A stretch of DNA of 64,000 nt. Origin: Gemmatimonadaceae bacterium. Lineage in GTDB: Bacteria; Gemmatimonadota; Gemmatimonadetes; Gemmatimonadales; Gemmatimonadaceae. Position numbers and translations under genes: made by a program. The notes under the pieces are model-generated. The model made no database searches, was not told where the DNA came from, and saw nothing but the letters and a program-made list of their open reading frames with translations. The stretch's first letter is position 1. The number at the start of each line of letters is the position of its first letter. Positions 44,681-53,586 of this stretch are shown here, piece by piece. The stretch is taken from NCBI GenBank assembly GCA_016742275.1, contig JACVCD010000003.1, positions 186,001-250,000 on the forward strand. Reading direction: 5' to 3'.

Positions 44681-46291
44681 ATGCTGGCCGCCGCTCCCTC
44701 CGCCGCCGTACTCGGCATCGACGCCCTCGACGTGCTTGTCGAGGTGCATGTAGCCAATGGGCTACCACAGTGGACGCTGGTGGGGCTGGCCGCGACGGCT
44801 GTGAAGGAAAGTCGAGATCGTGTGCACGCGGCCTTGGCGAATAGCGGGTTCACTGTGCCTCCCAGGCGTGTCACGGTCTCGCTGCTGCCTGGGGATATGC
44901 CGAAGACCGGCACCTCATTCGATCTGCCGATTGCACTGGGTTTGTTGGCAGCCATGGGACAGCTGCCGACCGAGGCTTTGCAGGATACATGTGCAGTTGG
45001 TGAACTCGGACTTGATGGACAACTCCGGCCGGTGCGCGGGGTGCTTGCTGTGGCGCGGCATGTCGCGGCGACCAGCGGCGCCCTGCTCATCGTGCCACCC
45101 GACAATCTCGTTGAAGCACAACGTGTGCCAGGTGCTTGCGTTACAACAGCGCGAACACTCGTGGACCTGGTCGGAATGCTCCGGGATGGTCATGCGAACG
45201 TTGCGCAGCGCATCGCGGCTCCGCCACGCACGACTGAACGGGATATTCCCGATATCGGCGATGTCGTTGGACAGGAGCTCGCTGTACGCGCCGTCGAAAT
45301 CGCCGCTGCCGGTGGACACAATCTGCTGCTGGTCGGACCACCGGGGGCGGGAAAGACCATGCTCGCGCGCCGATTGCCGGGTATCCTACCACCACTCAGT
45401 GAACAGGAAGCGCTCGAAGTTCTTGCGATTCATTCGGTCGCAGGCATGCTCTCGCCGGAGCATACACACGAACTGTCGCTCAATCGTCCGTTCCGGGCTC
45501 CGCACCACAGCATCTCCACTGCGGGGCTTGTTGGCGGCGGCGGATGGCCCAGACCCGGTGAAGTAAGCCTCGCTCACCATGGTGTACTGTTCCTCGACGA
45601 ACTGTCGCTCTTTCCGCGACATACGCTGGAGTCGCTGCGACAACCACTCGAAGACGGGCAAGTCGTCGTAGCCCGTGCCGCCAGAGCTGTGCGGTTTCCA
45701 TCGCGCTTCGCGCTCATCGCCGCCAGCAATCCGTGCCCCTGTGGATATGCGGGCTGCGAGGATCGGGTCTGTCGATGCAGCGCCGCGGAGCTTGAACGCC
45801 ATCGTGCTCGACTATCCGGGCCGTTGGCTGACCGCATCGATTTGCATGTCCACGTGCAACGTGTGCCGCCAGAAGCCCTGGCGCAGCATATACCAACGGA
45901 ACGCTCCTCAGATGTTCGGGATCGAGTACTGACCGCTCGTGCACGACAGACGGCGCGTTACGCCCATGTCTCGTCGGGGCAGGGAAGTGCGCAACTGAGT
46001 GGCCCACTCACCAACGCCACCGCCCCCGCGCGTTTTGTAACACCCGGCGCCCGCCTCTCAGCAGACGCACGCGCCTTATTGGTGCGCGCGGCCAATCGAC
46101 TGGCGCTCTCTGCTCGCTCATATCATCGAGTGCTGCGTGTTGCGCGCACGATGGCGGATCTCGATGGCGATGACGCCGTGGGCGCGATGCACGTGGCTGA
46201 AGCACTGCGATTCCGCCCAGTGGATGACGGAGGCGCAGGAGAGTCTGGCCAGCCCGTTGGAGGGACAATGGCACGTGTTGGAGATCCGTGA
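44681..46291 (+). CDS. comM: YifB/ComM family Mg-chelatase-like AAA+ ATPase
   Basis: A 536-residue ComM homologue, a hexameric helicase that extends recombination during natural transformation. The N-terminal Lon-like domain has 'VEVHVANGLPQWTLVGLAATAVKESRDRV' and 'PGDMPKTGTSFDLPIALGLLAA'. The AAA+ domain has the Walker A GPPGAGKTM at about residue 218 and 'FLDELSLFPRHTLESLRQPLEDG' (Walker B). A four-Cys zinc-finger-like insert 'NPCPCGYAGCEDRVCRC' and the C-terminal 'LSARSYHRVLRVARTMADLDG' complete the family pattern. It suggests competence machinery elsewhere in the genome. Confidence 0.94.
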   Translation: MLAAAPSAAVLGIDALDVLVEVHVANGLPQWTLVGLAATAVKESRDRVHAALANSGFTVPPRRVTVSLLPGDMPKTGTSFDLPIALGLLAAMGQLPTEALQDTCAVGELGLDGQLRPVRGVLAVARHVAATSGALLIVPPDNLVEAQRVPGACVTTARTLVDLVGMLRDGHANVAQRIAAPPRTTERDIPDIGDVVGQELAVRAVEIAAAGGHNLLLVGPPGAGKTMLARRLPGILPPLSEQEALEVLAIHSVAGMLSPEHTHELSLNRPFRAPHHSISTAGLVGGGGWPRPGEVSLAHHGVLFLDELSLFPRHTLESLRQPLEDGQVVVARAARAVRFPSRFALIAASNPCPCGYAGCEDRVCRCSAAELERHRARLSGPLADRIDLHVHVQRVPPEALAQHIPTERSSDVRDRVLTARARQTARYAHVSSGQGSAQLSGPLTNATAPARFVTPGARLSADARALLVRAANRLALSARSYHRVLRVARTMADLDGDDAVGAMHVAEALRFRPVDDGGAGESGQPVGGTMARVGDP

Positions 46292-46391
46292 GTGCGTCTG
46301 CCCGCTCCCACTCAACGGCAGCCGAGGATACTTTTGCGATGGCCGATGCCGGCCGCCTCCATCGCCTGGTCACCTCCTTTCACGAGATCTC

Positions 46392-47210
46392 GTGGGCTGT
46401 CTCACGCGCATCGGCTGCGGTGTCGTCATTCTGGTCGGTGGCGCCGTCGGCTACTGGCTCTATGGCGACCGTCTGCCCTCGGTCCTTTCGCGCGCCGCGT
46501 CCGGTGCGGCCGAAACGGTGACCGATGTTGCCGTGCGCACCAGCGAGCGGTTGGATAGCCAGGAAGGGGCACGTATCGCGGCCGAAGAAGAGGCACGGCG
46601 GCGCACCCGTCGCGAAGCCCGTGATCGTGCGCTGGGGTGGGTGGCCATCGATGCCGATGCGCCGAAATTGCGCAAGGGTGTAAAGGATCCGCTGGCCCCG
46701 CTGCGTCAGCGCAATGGGCCAGCGTACGTCTCGCTTGAAGCCAGTCAGGTGGCCACGGTGCTTGCGCCACTGTTGGCGCAGTTGCCGCCATCCGTGGTAA
46801 CGGCAGATATCGCGTTCGAGCGGGATCAACTGCTGCTGCGCACTAGCGTCGCGCTCCGCGACTTCACCAATGTCAACGCACTGGGCGGCATTCTGGGCAA
46901 GGCCCTCGATGGCGAGGACACCCTGTTCATCGCCGGACCGATCGAACCGGTTCGCCCGGGGCTCGCGCAACTCCGCGTCAAGGAACTGCGGCTCAAGGGG
47001 CTCGATCTCCCGCCGCGGATCATTCCGTCGCTCGTGGGGTCCCTGAAGCGACAGGCGTTGCGCGCTGGTGCACCGATGGACACCGTCGGCATCACCGGTG
47101 ACGGACTGCCTGTGCCGCTTCCGCGCGGCGTGAGCGATGCCCGTGTCGTGAACGGGGCGCTGACACTGTATCGCGGGACTTCAGACGCGGCTCCGCCGCG
47201 CCCTCGTTGA
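46392..47210 (+). CDS. Membrane-anchored hypothetical protein
   Basis: A 272-residue protein with an N-terminal membrane anchor ('GCLTRIGCGVVILVGGAVGYWLYG'), a charged Arg/Glu/Ala helix (about 45-75) and a soluble C-terminal domain with repeated beta strands. I do not recognise the family. The GTG at 46392 was taken because the anchor begins right after it; the same frame is open back to 46137 but overlaps comM out of frame. It sits between comM (100 bp) and the NtrX-like regulator (30 bp). Confidence 0.65.
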   Translation: MGCLTRIGCGVVILVGGAVGYWLYGDRLPSVLSRAASGAAETVTDVAVRTSERLDSQEGARIAAEEEARRRTRREARDRALGWVAIDADAPKLRKGVKDPLAPLRQRNGPAYVSLEASQVATVLAPLLAQLPPSVVTADIAFERDQLLLRTSVALRDFTNVNALGGILGKALDGEDTLFIAGPIEPVRPGLAQLRVKELRLKGLDLPPRIIPSLVGSLKRQALRAGAPMDTVGITGDGLPVPLPRGVSDARVVNGALTLYRGTSDAAPPRPR

Positions 47211-47240
47211 CACGCACGCTGACTCGTAAGCTGACACGCA

Positions 47241-48611
47241 ATGACCCGACGCATTCTCGTCATCGACGACGAACCCGGTATCCGACAAGCCCTCGGGCAG
47301 TTGCTCGAGTACGAAGGCTTTGAAGTCCGGACGGCCAGCAATGGCACCGAGGGCATTTCGCTGTATGACAGCTTTCGCCCGCAACTGGTCTTCCTCGATG
47401 TGAAGATGGCTGGCCTCGATGGTCTCGAGGTGCTCAAACGTCTGCGGCAGGCTGATGCCAACGCCACGGTCGTCATGATCAGCGGACACGCCACCATTCA
47501 GACGGCGGTCGAAGCCACGCAGCTCGGTGCGTACGACATTCTCGAAAAGCCGCTCGACACCGACCGCGTATTGGTGCTGCTGCGCAATGCATTCGAGAAT
47601 CGCGAACTCACCGAGGAGAATGCACGTCTTCGCGAAACGATCGAATCGCGCTATGAAATCGTGGGGCGCAGCTTCGGCATTCGCGCTTTGCTCGATCGTG
47701 TGGAAAAGGTTGCGGCGACACCGGCCCGCGTGCTTATCACCGGAGAGAACGGCACCGGCAAGGAACTTGTGGCGCGGGCCATTCATCGTGGATCGCCACG
47801 CGCCAAGAAAACCTTCATCGAAGTCAATTGCGCGGCCATTCCGAGTGAGCTGATCGAGAGTGAGCTCTTCGGGCACATGAAGGGATCGTTCACTGGTGCC
47901 ATCAGCGATCGCGCCGGCAAGTTCGAACAGGCCGACGGCGGCACGCTGTTCCTCGACGAAATCGGCGACATGTCGTCGAGCGCGCAGGCCAAGGTCTTGC
48001 GTGTGCTGCAGGACGGTGTGGTCACACGCATTGGCGGCAGCAAGCCCATTCAGGTGGATGTCCGCGTGCTGGCGGCCACCAACAAGAATCTCGAGGAAGA
48101 AATCGCCGCTGGGCGTTTCCGTGAGGATCTGTACTATCGTCTGAATGTGGTGCCCATCACCGTGCCCGCGCTGCGTGAACGGCGCGAGGATATCGCGTTG
48201 CTCGTCACCCATTTCCTGCAGCAATTGGCTGCCCGTGACGGACTGCCGGCACGCCGCATCACTGACGAGGCGCTGCAGCGCCTCTCCGAGCTCGAATGGC
48301 AGGGCAACGTACGTGAACTCCGCAACACGGTGGAGCGGCTGGTCATTCTGGCGAGCGGCGCCACCATTGTAGCCGGAGACGTGGAACGGCTGGTTGGTCG
48401 GCGAACCGCTGAGCCGGCGGGCTTGGGGAGTTTGCTCGATATCGCCACATTCGAAGAGTTCAAACAGGCTGCCGAACGCGCCTATCTGTTGGCCAAGCTC
48501 CGGGCATTCGACTGGAACGTGTCGGAAACCGCCCGGGTGCTCGACATGCCGCGTTCCAACCTGTACAAGAAGATCGAGCGCTATCAGCTCCAGCGGGAAA
48601 CGGTGGAGTAG
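47241..48611 (+). CDS. Sigma-54-dependent response regulator, NtrX-like
   Basis: A 456-residue three-domain regulator. The receiver domain (1-120) has the acidic pocket D9-D10 and the phosphoacceptor D53. The AAA+ domain (about 140-370) has Walker A GENGTGKE (168-175), the sigma-54 contact loop as GSFTGA, and '[11 protein letters not shown]' (Walker B). The C-terminal Fis-type helix-turn-helix reads '[24 protein letters not shown]'. It would activate sigma-54 promoters when phosphorylated. No sensor kinase is adjacent; the NtrY-like kinase at 25156-29328 is a candidate partner. No rpoN is in the window. Confidence 0.93.
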   Translation: MTRRILVIDDEPGIRQALGQLLEYEGFEVRTASNGTEGISLYDSFRPQLVFLDVKMAGLDGLEVLKRLRQADANATVVMISGHATIQTAVEATQLGAYDILEKPLDTDRVLVLLRNAFENRELTEENARLRETIESRYEIVGRSFGIRALLDRVEKVAATPARVLITGENGTGKELVARAIHRGSPRAKKTFIEVNCAAIPSELIESELFGHMKGSFTGAISDRAGKFEQADGGTLFLDEIGDMSSSAQAKVLRVLQDGVVTRIGGSKPIQVDVRVLAATNKNLEEEIAAGRFREDLYYRLNVVPITVPALRERREDIALLVTHFLQQLAARDGLPARRITDEALQRLSELEWQGNVRELRNTVERLVILASGATIVAGDVERLVGRRTAEPAGLGSLLDIATFEEFKQAAERAYLLAKLRAFDWNVSETARVLDMPRSNLYKKIERYQLQRETVE

Positions 48612-48698
48612 ATGGCGCCGTAGGGCGAACAGCCTTCGGGCGAGATGCCACTGGTGCCGGTTCGCGGATACCGTGGCATTTCACACCACACTGCTTCG

Positions 48699-49355
48699 AT
48701 GACCGACTGGGACAAGGAACTCGCCAAAATCGACAAGCAGTTGGCGTCGATTTCTGATGAACAACTGATGGCGTCTGCCGCGCCGCAGCCGGCGACGGCT
48801 GCCAAGGGTGCAACCAAGACGCTGGCGGCGCCGGCATCCGCAAACGCGGCACGCCCTGCGGCCGCGGCGCCCTCGGCGGGTGTTACCGCCGGCCGACCCT
48901 GGTTCGCCTGGCTCAAGGTCACCGTGGCGGTTGCTGCCGCGGCTGGTCTGATGTTCTGGCCTTGGCCCGCGCGATGCGGCTTGCCGCTCATCGGCTTTAC
49001 AGCGTCCACTGGCGGTGTAGCTCTGCTCGGACTCTGGAGCGCCATCGGCACATGGCGGCATCGTTTGGGCCTGGCCCATGTGGCGTCGCTGCTGGTGACC
49101 ATCTGGGGCCTCGCACTCGGCGCGCGCGAAGTGCTGCCACGTGTCGGCTACGCCATTCCCACCACAGATCGGCCAGCGGTGTGGAGCTGCGACGGTCTGC
49201 CGGCACTGCCACTGGCGCCGGCGAGTACGGCACCGACGAACACTACTCCGGAAACCGTGCCGCCGGGAACCACACCGGCAGATCCCAATACCGTGCCGCC
49301 CACGTCACCATCCACCAGCCCTGATGGGTCGTCCGGTACTAGTTTTCCCGGATGA
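48699..49355 (+). CDS. Hypothetical membrane protein with Pro/Thr-rich C-terminal tail
   Basis: A 218-residue protein. A charged N-terminal helix (MTDWDKELAKIDKQLASISD), an Ala-rich linker, then three hydrophobic segments (about 75-90, 99-115, 125-145) and a low-complexity tail of Pro, Thr and Ser (about 170-218) that would lie outside the cytoplasm if the topology is odd. I do not recognise a family. The ATG at 48699 is preferred over one 18 codons upstream. It overlaps the aldehyde dehydrogenase start by 4 bp (ATGA). Confidence 0.65.
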   Translation: MTDWDKELAKIDKQLASISDEQLMASAAPQPATAAKGATKTLAAPASANAARPAAAAPSAGVTAGRPWFAWLKVTVAVAAAAGLMFWPWPARCGLPLIGFTASTGGVALLGLWSAIGTWRHRLGLAHVASLLVTIWGLALGAREVLPRVGYAIPTTDRPAVWSCDGLPALPLAPASTAPTNTTPETVPPGTTPADPNTVPPTSPSTSPDGSSGTSFPG

Positions 49356-50839
49356 CCAAGACATTCAGCAATTTCATCGGTGGTCAGTGGCGTGCACCGT
49401 CCACTGGCGAATACTTCGAGAATCACAATCCGGCGGACCAGCGTGATCTGATTGGCCGTTTCCCGGCATCCGGTGTGGCCGATGTGGAAGCGGCCGTGGC
49501 CAGTGCACAGCGCGGCTTTGCCGTGTGGAAGCGTACACCGGCGCCGGCTCGTGGTGATGTCCTGCGTCGCGTTGGCGACCTCCTGGCGTCGCGCAAGGAA
49601 GAACTCGCGGACATCATGACCCGCGAAATGGGCAAGCCGCTCGCCGAAACGCGTGGCGATGTGCAGGAAGGCATCGACACGGCGTATTACGCCGCCACCG
49701 AAGGCCGTCGCCTGTTTGGGCACACGGTACCGAGTGAGCTGGCCAATAAGTGGGCCATGAGCATGCGTCGTCCGATCGGTGTGGCCGGTCTGATCACGCC
49801 GTTCAACTTTCCGCTCGCCATTCCGACCTGGAAGGCGTTTCCGGCGCTGCTCTGTGGCAATGCGGTGATTCTCAAGCCGGCTGAAGACGTGCCGCACACT
49901 GCCACGGTGCTGGTGGAGATTCTGTTGGAAGCCGGTATTCCGCCCGAAGTCATTCAGCTCGTGCACGGCATGGGCGAAGTGGTTGGCAAGGCGATCGTCG
50001 AACATCCGCAGGTGCCAGTCATTTCGTTCACGGGCAGCACGGAGACCGGTCGTTTTGTTGGCGAAACGTGCGGCCGTATGCACAAGCGTTTGTCGCTCGA
50101 GATGGGCGGCAAGAACGCGCAGATCGTGCTCGATGACGCGGATCTCGATCTTGCGCTCGATGGCGTGCTGTGGGGCGCATTCGGCACGACGGGTCAGCGG
50201 TGCACGGCCACCAGCCGCCTCGTGTTGCAGAACGGTATTCACGACACTTTCATCGATCGCCTGGTGCAGCGCGCCAAGGCGCTGCGACTTGGTGATGGAC
50301 GCAAGGCTGGCACCGATGTCGGGCCGCTGGTCAACGCTGCATCGCGCGACAAGGTTGAACGCTACATCACGATCGGTCGTGAGCAGGGCGCCACGCTCAC
50401 GCTGGGCGGAGAACGCGCCACCGGCGGCGATCTTGATCACGGCTTCTTTTTCCAACCCACCATCTTCACCGGTGTCACGGCGGGATCGCGTCTCGATCAG
50501 GAAGAAATCTTCGGTCCCGTTCTGTCGGTCATTCGTGTGTCGTCGGTCGACGAAGCGTTCGCCGTGAACAATGGCGTGCGATACGGCCTCTCCAGTTCGA
50601 TCTACACACGTGACGTAAACGTGGCCTTCCGCGCGCTCCAGGATCTCGACAACGGCATCACGTATGTGAATGCGCCCACGATCGGCGCCGAAGCGCACAT
50701 GCCGTTTGGTGGCGTCAAGGAAACGGGCAACGGTCACCGTGAAGGCGGCTGGGAAGTGTACGAGTTCTATTCGGAGACCAAGGTCGGCTATGTCGACTAC
50801 TCCGGTGCGCTGCAGCGCGCGCAGATCGACAACTACTGA
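49352..50839 (+). CDS. NAD(P)-dependent aldehyde dehydrogenase, possibly 2,5-dioxovalerate (alpha-ketoglutaric semialdehyde) type
   Basis: A 495-residue aldehyde dehydrogenase. The fold is complete: 'PFNFPLAIPTWKAFPALLCGNAVILKPAED' for cofactor binding, 'FTGSTETGR', the general base E250 in 'LEMGGKNAQIV', and the nucleophile C284 in 'TTGQRCTATSRL'. 'EEIFGPVLSVIRV' and the C-terminal 'HMPFGGVKETGNGHREGG' follow. The CTATSR context resembles the KGSADH group, but ALDH7-like enzymes also have similar sequence, so the substrate is open. It is likely cotranscribed with the small membrane protein upstream. Confidence 0.88.
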   Translation: MTKTFSNFIGGQWRAPSTGEYFENHNPADQRDLIGRFPASGVADVEAAVASAQRGFAVWKRTPAPARGDVLRRVGDLLASRKEELADIMTREMGKPLAETRGDVQEGIDTAYYAATEGRRLFGHTVPSELANKWAMSMRRPIGVAGLITPFNFPLAIPTWKAFPALLCGNAVILKPAEDVPHTATVLVEILLEAGIPPEVIQLVHGMGEVVGKAIVEHPQVPVISFTGSTETGRFVGETCGRMHKRLSLEMGGKNAQIVLDDADLDLALDGVLWGAFGTTGQRCTATSRLVLQNGIHDTFIDRLVQRAKALRLGDGRKAGTDVGPLVNAASRDKVERYITIGREQGATLTLGGERATGGDLDHGFFFQPTIFTGVTAGSRLDQEEIFGPVLSVIRVSSVDEAFAVNNGVRYGLSSSIYTRDVNVAFRALQDLDNGITYVNAPTIGAEAHMPFGGVKETGNGHREGGWEVYEFYSETKVGYVDYSGALQRAQIDNY

Positions 50840-50845
50840 GTCGCG

Positions 50846-51574
50846 GTGAGGGCACCGGTTTCTCGGGAGCGTCGCGACGAGGCGCTGCGTGCGGCCAATC
50901 GCCGTCGCCCGTCGATTCGCTCGTCATTGCGATCGTCCATGCGTTCGGGAGGGCGTCCTTCCGAGCGTAGCTGGTGGCGGGAGTGGGGACGGGTGCTTCC
51001 CGCTGCACTGATTCTGTTCTTGTTGTTACGGACGTTTGTGGTCGAGGCGTTTCGGATTCCTTCGGCGAGCATGGAACGTACCATGCTCGTCGGGGATTTT
51101 CTCCTCGTGAACAAATGGGTGTACGGGGCCGAGGTGCCGTTTACGGGACGTAGACTGCCCGCAGCACGTGTGGTACAGCACAACGACATCCTGGTGTTCG
51201 ACTGGCCGGTCGATCCGTCCAAGGCATTCGTGAAGCGTGTCGTGGGGCTTCCCGGAGATACGCTGGCCATGAGGGATGGCGTGCTTCTGCGCAATCAAGT
51301 GCCGCAGCAGGAACCGTACGCCATTCGTACATCCGCCGGTGGCGAAGGCATTCGCAATCACTGGGGCCCCGTCGTGGTGCCGCCGGCGCATGTCTTCGTA
51401 CTCGGTGACAATCGCGAAAACTCCCTCGATAGCCGCTACTGGGGATTTGTACCGGACAGTCTCGTGCGTGGTGCGCCGTGGGTGGTCTATTTCAGCTATG
51501 CGCACGACACCACACAGCGCTTTCCCTGGCTCACGCGCATTCGCTGGGACCGGGTTGGACGCACGGTACGCTGA
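50846..51574 (+). CDS. lepB: Signal peptidase I
   Basis: A 242-residue membrane serine protease that removes signal peptides. A basic Arg-rich N-tail (1-45) precedes one membrane segment ('VLPAALILFLLLRTFVV'), then the catalytic Ser75 in 'IPSASMERTM' and Lys131 in 'FVKRVVGLPGD', and the conserved 'VFVLGDNRENSLDSRYWGFV' box. It has the box order B-C-D-E of type I peptidases. GTG start. It follows the aldehyde dehydrogenase gene by 6 bp. Confidence 0.94.
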   Translation: MRAPVSRERRDEALRAANRRRPSIRSSLRSSMRSGGRPSERSWWREWGRVLPAALILFLLLRTFVVEAFRIPSASMERTMLVGDFLLVNKWVYGAEVPFTGRRLPAARVVQHNDILVFDWPVDPSKAFVKRVVGLPGDTLAMRDGVLLRNQVPQQEPYAIRTSAGGEGIRNHWGPVVVPPAHVFVLGDNRENSLDSRYWGFVPDSLVRGAPWVVYFSYAHDTTQRFPWLTRIRWDRVGRTVR

Positions 51575-51839
51575 CGCCGGAGCATCTACGCGGTTATGCG
51601 ACGTATGCCGCGCGGTCAACGATCCATCCCGGAATTAACGCCGGCATGCGTTGACGAAACGCACCGGACCCGTCAGGCTTAATTCAGTTGTGTGCACGCG
51701 CAATTGCGGTGGGTGATTCAGCGGACGTTTCGCAACGCATGGCAGGCGCGGATACACAATGCAGTTCGTTGAGCAGGACGTCGCGTTTCCCCTCCCACGC
51801 GATGCGTACATGGGCCATTTGCACTCGAGCCGCAACACC

Positions 51840-52700
51840 ATGGCTGTAACTCCCCCGAAGAAAAAGACGTCGTACGAGGAAGGCTCCCTCGACCAGTATC
51901 TGCGCGACATCAGCGCGTATCCGCTGATCTCTCGTGAAGAAGAAGCAGAACTGGCACGGCGCATTCGGGTGGGAGACGAAGAGGCGCTCGATAAGCTGGT
52001 CCGAAGCAACCTGCGCTTCGTCGTCAGCGTCGCGAAAAAATATCAGAATCAGGGCGTGTCGCTGTCCGACCTGATCAACGAAGGCAACCTCGGCCTCATT
52101 CGCGCCGCACATAAATTCGACGAAACCAAGGGGATCAAGTTCATCTCCTACGCCGTGTGGTGGATTCGTCAGGCAATCCTCCAGGCACTGGCTGAGCAGT
52201 CGCGCATCGTGCGTGTGCCGCTCAATCGGGCGGGAACGCTGCACCGCATTGGTAAACGGGCCAACGCCCTGTTGCAGGAACTCGGTCGCGAAGCCACACA
52301 CGCCGAGATTGCCGATGGAATGGACATCTCCGAGGAAGAGGTGGCCAAGACGATGTCGATTTCTCAGGTGCACCTGTCCCTTGATGCGCCATTGACGCCG
52401 GGTGAAGACAATCGCCTGCTCGACTACCTGCCGGATACGATGCATCCGAATCCGGAAGACCAGACCTTCGACAAGGCGCTGACCGAGGCCATCGAGGATT
52501 CGCTGGGCAGCCTCAAGGAGCGCGAGGCCAAGATCCTCCGCCTGTACTTCGGCATCGACGAAGCCGAGCCCATGACACTCGAAGAGATCGGTGCGCAGCT
52601 CGGCATCACCCGCGAGCGTGTGCGGCAGATCAAGGAGAAGGCGCTCTCGCGCCTCCGTCACGTCAGTCGCTCCAAGTCGCTGGAAAGCTTCCTCGGCTGA
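51840..52700 (+). CDS. rpoD: Primary-type RNA polymerase sigma factor, short RpoD/SigA form
   Basis: A 286-residue sigma-70 factor with regions 1.2 ('SLDQYLRDISAYPLISREEE'), 2 ('LVRSNLRFVVSVAKKYQNQGVSLSDLINEGNLGLIRAAHKF'; 'FISYAVWWIRQAILQALAEQ'), 3 and 4 ('LTPGEDNRLLDYLPD', 'TLEEIGAQLGITRERVRQIKEKAL'). Region 1.1 and the long non-conserved region are missing. The length and the region 2 sequence are very close to the primary sigma factor of Bacteroidota, supporting membership in the FCB group. The ATG at 51840 is preferred; in-frame starts 10 and 27 codons upstream exist. Whether it is the housekeeping or a group 2 sigma cannot be told from one locus. Confidence 0.93.
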   Translation: MAVTPPKKKTSYEEGSLDQYLRDISAYPLISREEEAELARRIRVGDEEALDKLVRSNLRFVVSVAKKYQNQGVSLSDLINEGNLGLIRAAHKFDETKGIKFISYAVWWIRQAILQALAEQSRIVRVPLNRAGTLHRIGKRANALLQELGREATHAEIADGMDISEEEVAKTMSISQVHLSLDAPLTPGEDNRLLDYLPDTMHPNPEDQTFDKALTEAIEDSLGSLKEREAKILRLYFGIDEAEPMTLEEIGAQLGITRERVRQIKEKALSRLRHVSRSKSLESFLG

Positions 52701-52710
52701 GCTGGTTCGA

Positions 52711-52724
52711 TGTGACGCATCACA
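52711..52724. promoter_or_regulatory. Perfect 14-bp palindrome, CRP/FNR-like operator
   Basis: TGTGA-N4-TCACA lies about 103 bp upstream of the first ferritin-like gene and 10 bp after the sigma factor stop. The half-sites match CRP and the 4-bp spacer matches FNR-type sites, so it may bind a CRP/FNR regulator. It could also be a chance palindrome or part of a weak terminator. Confidence 0.35.
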
Positions 52725-52826
52725 CAGTGCCGCCAATTGCAGTGCGCAGGTCAATGAATCCAACTGAGTTGTAGGCGTCGTAGCCATGGGTCCGAACGAC
52801 CCAACACTCCATGTCTGGAGGATTTC

Positions 52827-53576
52827 ATGGCTCAACGTCCCGAATTGCACATCGCCGACGCCGGTGTTCTGGCGTCACCGCGTACGCGCCGCGAAGTGCT
52901 GCGGTTGATGGCGGTGGGCGGTGCTGCCGTCTTTCTGCCGGGTATGCTGACTGCGTGCTCAGACGACAACGACAGCATGACCGGCCCACCAACACCGGGC
53001 AGTGGCAACACGCTCACGATTGACTTCGCCAAGGGCGACATCGCGGTGTTGCAGTTCGCCTATGCGCTCGAGCAATTGGAAGCGGATTTCTATACGCGCG
53101 TGGTCGATCGTTTCGGCAGCTCGAACATTCCGACGGCCGAGCGCACGCTGCTTACGGATATCCGCAATCACGAGATCGCCCATCGCGAGTTTCTGAAGGC
53201 TGCACTTGGTGCGACCAACGGGTTCACGCTCACCGCGTCCTATCCCGGTGTCGATTTCAATGACCGCACCTCGGTGTTGACGGCGGCGCGGACCTTTGAG
53301 GATCTGGGTGTGGCTGCCTACAACGGCGCCGGTCAGTACCTCACCAACGCCGCGAATCTCACGATTGCCGGAAAGATCGTGTCGGTGGAAGCGCGTCACG
53401 CCTCGGCCATTCGCGATTTGCTCGCGCCCAAAACCAGCGCGTTCTCGCCAACGGCCTTTGACGATGTGTTCAGCCCCGCGAAGGTCGCCACGGCGGCGCA
53501 GGGATTCGTGGTCGACAAGCTGGCCTTTGCCAACGCCCCGGCGGCGTTTGTGCAGGGCCCCAACGGCAACGGCTGA
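52827..53576 (+). CDS. Ferritin-like domain protein, Tat-type lipoprotein (copy 1)
   Basis: A 249-residue exported protein. The N-terminus has a twin-arginine-like 'TRREVLRLMAVGG' and a Cys at residue 44 (LTAC), so it is probably a Tat-dependent lipoprotein. The rest is a four-helix Ferritin_2-like domain: 'LEQLEADFYTRVVDRF', 'IRNHEIAHREFLKAAL', 'FEDLGVAAYNGAG' and 'IVSVEARHASAIRDLL' supply Glu/His pairs spaced as in di-iron helices. Such proteins may store or detoxify metal, or be redox sensors; function is unproven. A strong SD (GGAGG) lies 6 bp before the ATG. It is 10 bp before its paralogue. Confidence 0.85.
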   Translation: MAQRPELHIADAGVLASPRTRREVLRLMAVGGAAVFLPGMLTACSDDNDSMTGPPTPGSGNTLTIDFAKGDIAVLQFAYALEQLEADFYTRVVDRFGSSNIPTAERTLLTDIRNHEIAHREFLKAALGATNGFTLTASYPGVDFNDRTSVLTAARTFEDLGVAAYNGAGQYLTNAANLTIAGKIVSVEARHASAIRDLLAPKTSAFSPTAFDDVFSPAKVATAAQGFVVDKLAFANAPAAFVQGPNGNG

Positions 53577-53586
53577 GGAGCCCACC

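Noticed and set aside
46288-46521. 77-residue frame starting in the comM stop codon
   Set aside because: It overlaps the membrane anchor of the next gene in another frame. The downstream frame 46392-47210 has a clear membrane segment and continues for 272 residues. A frameshift joining the two is possible but there is no evidence for it.
51651-51684. TTGACG followed by TTAATT upstream of the sigma factor gene as a promoter
   Set aside because: The spacing is about 22 bp, too long for a classical promoter, and it does not match the Bacteroidota consensus either.
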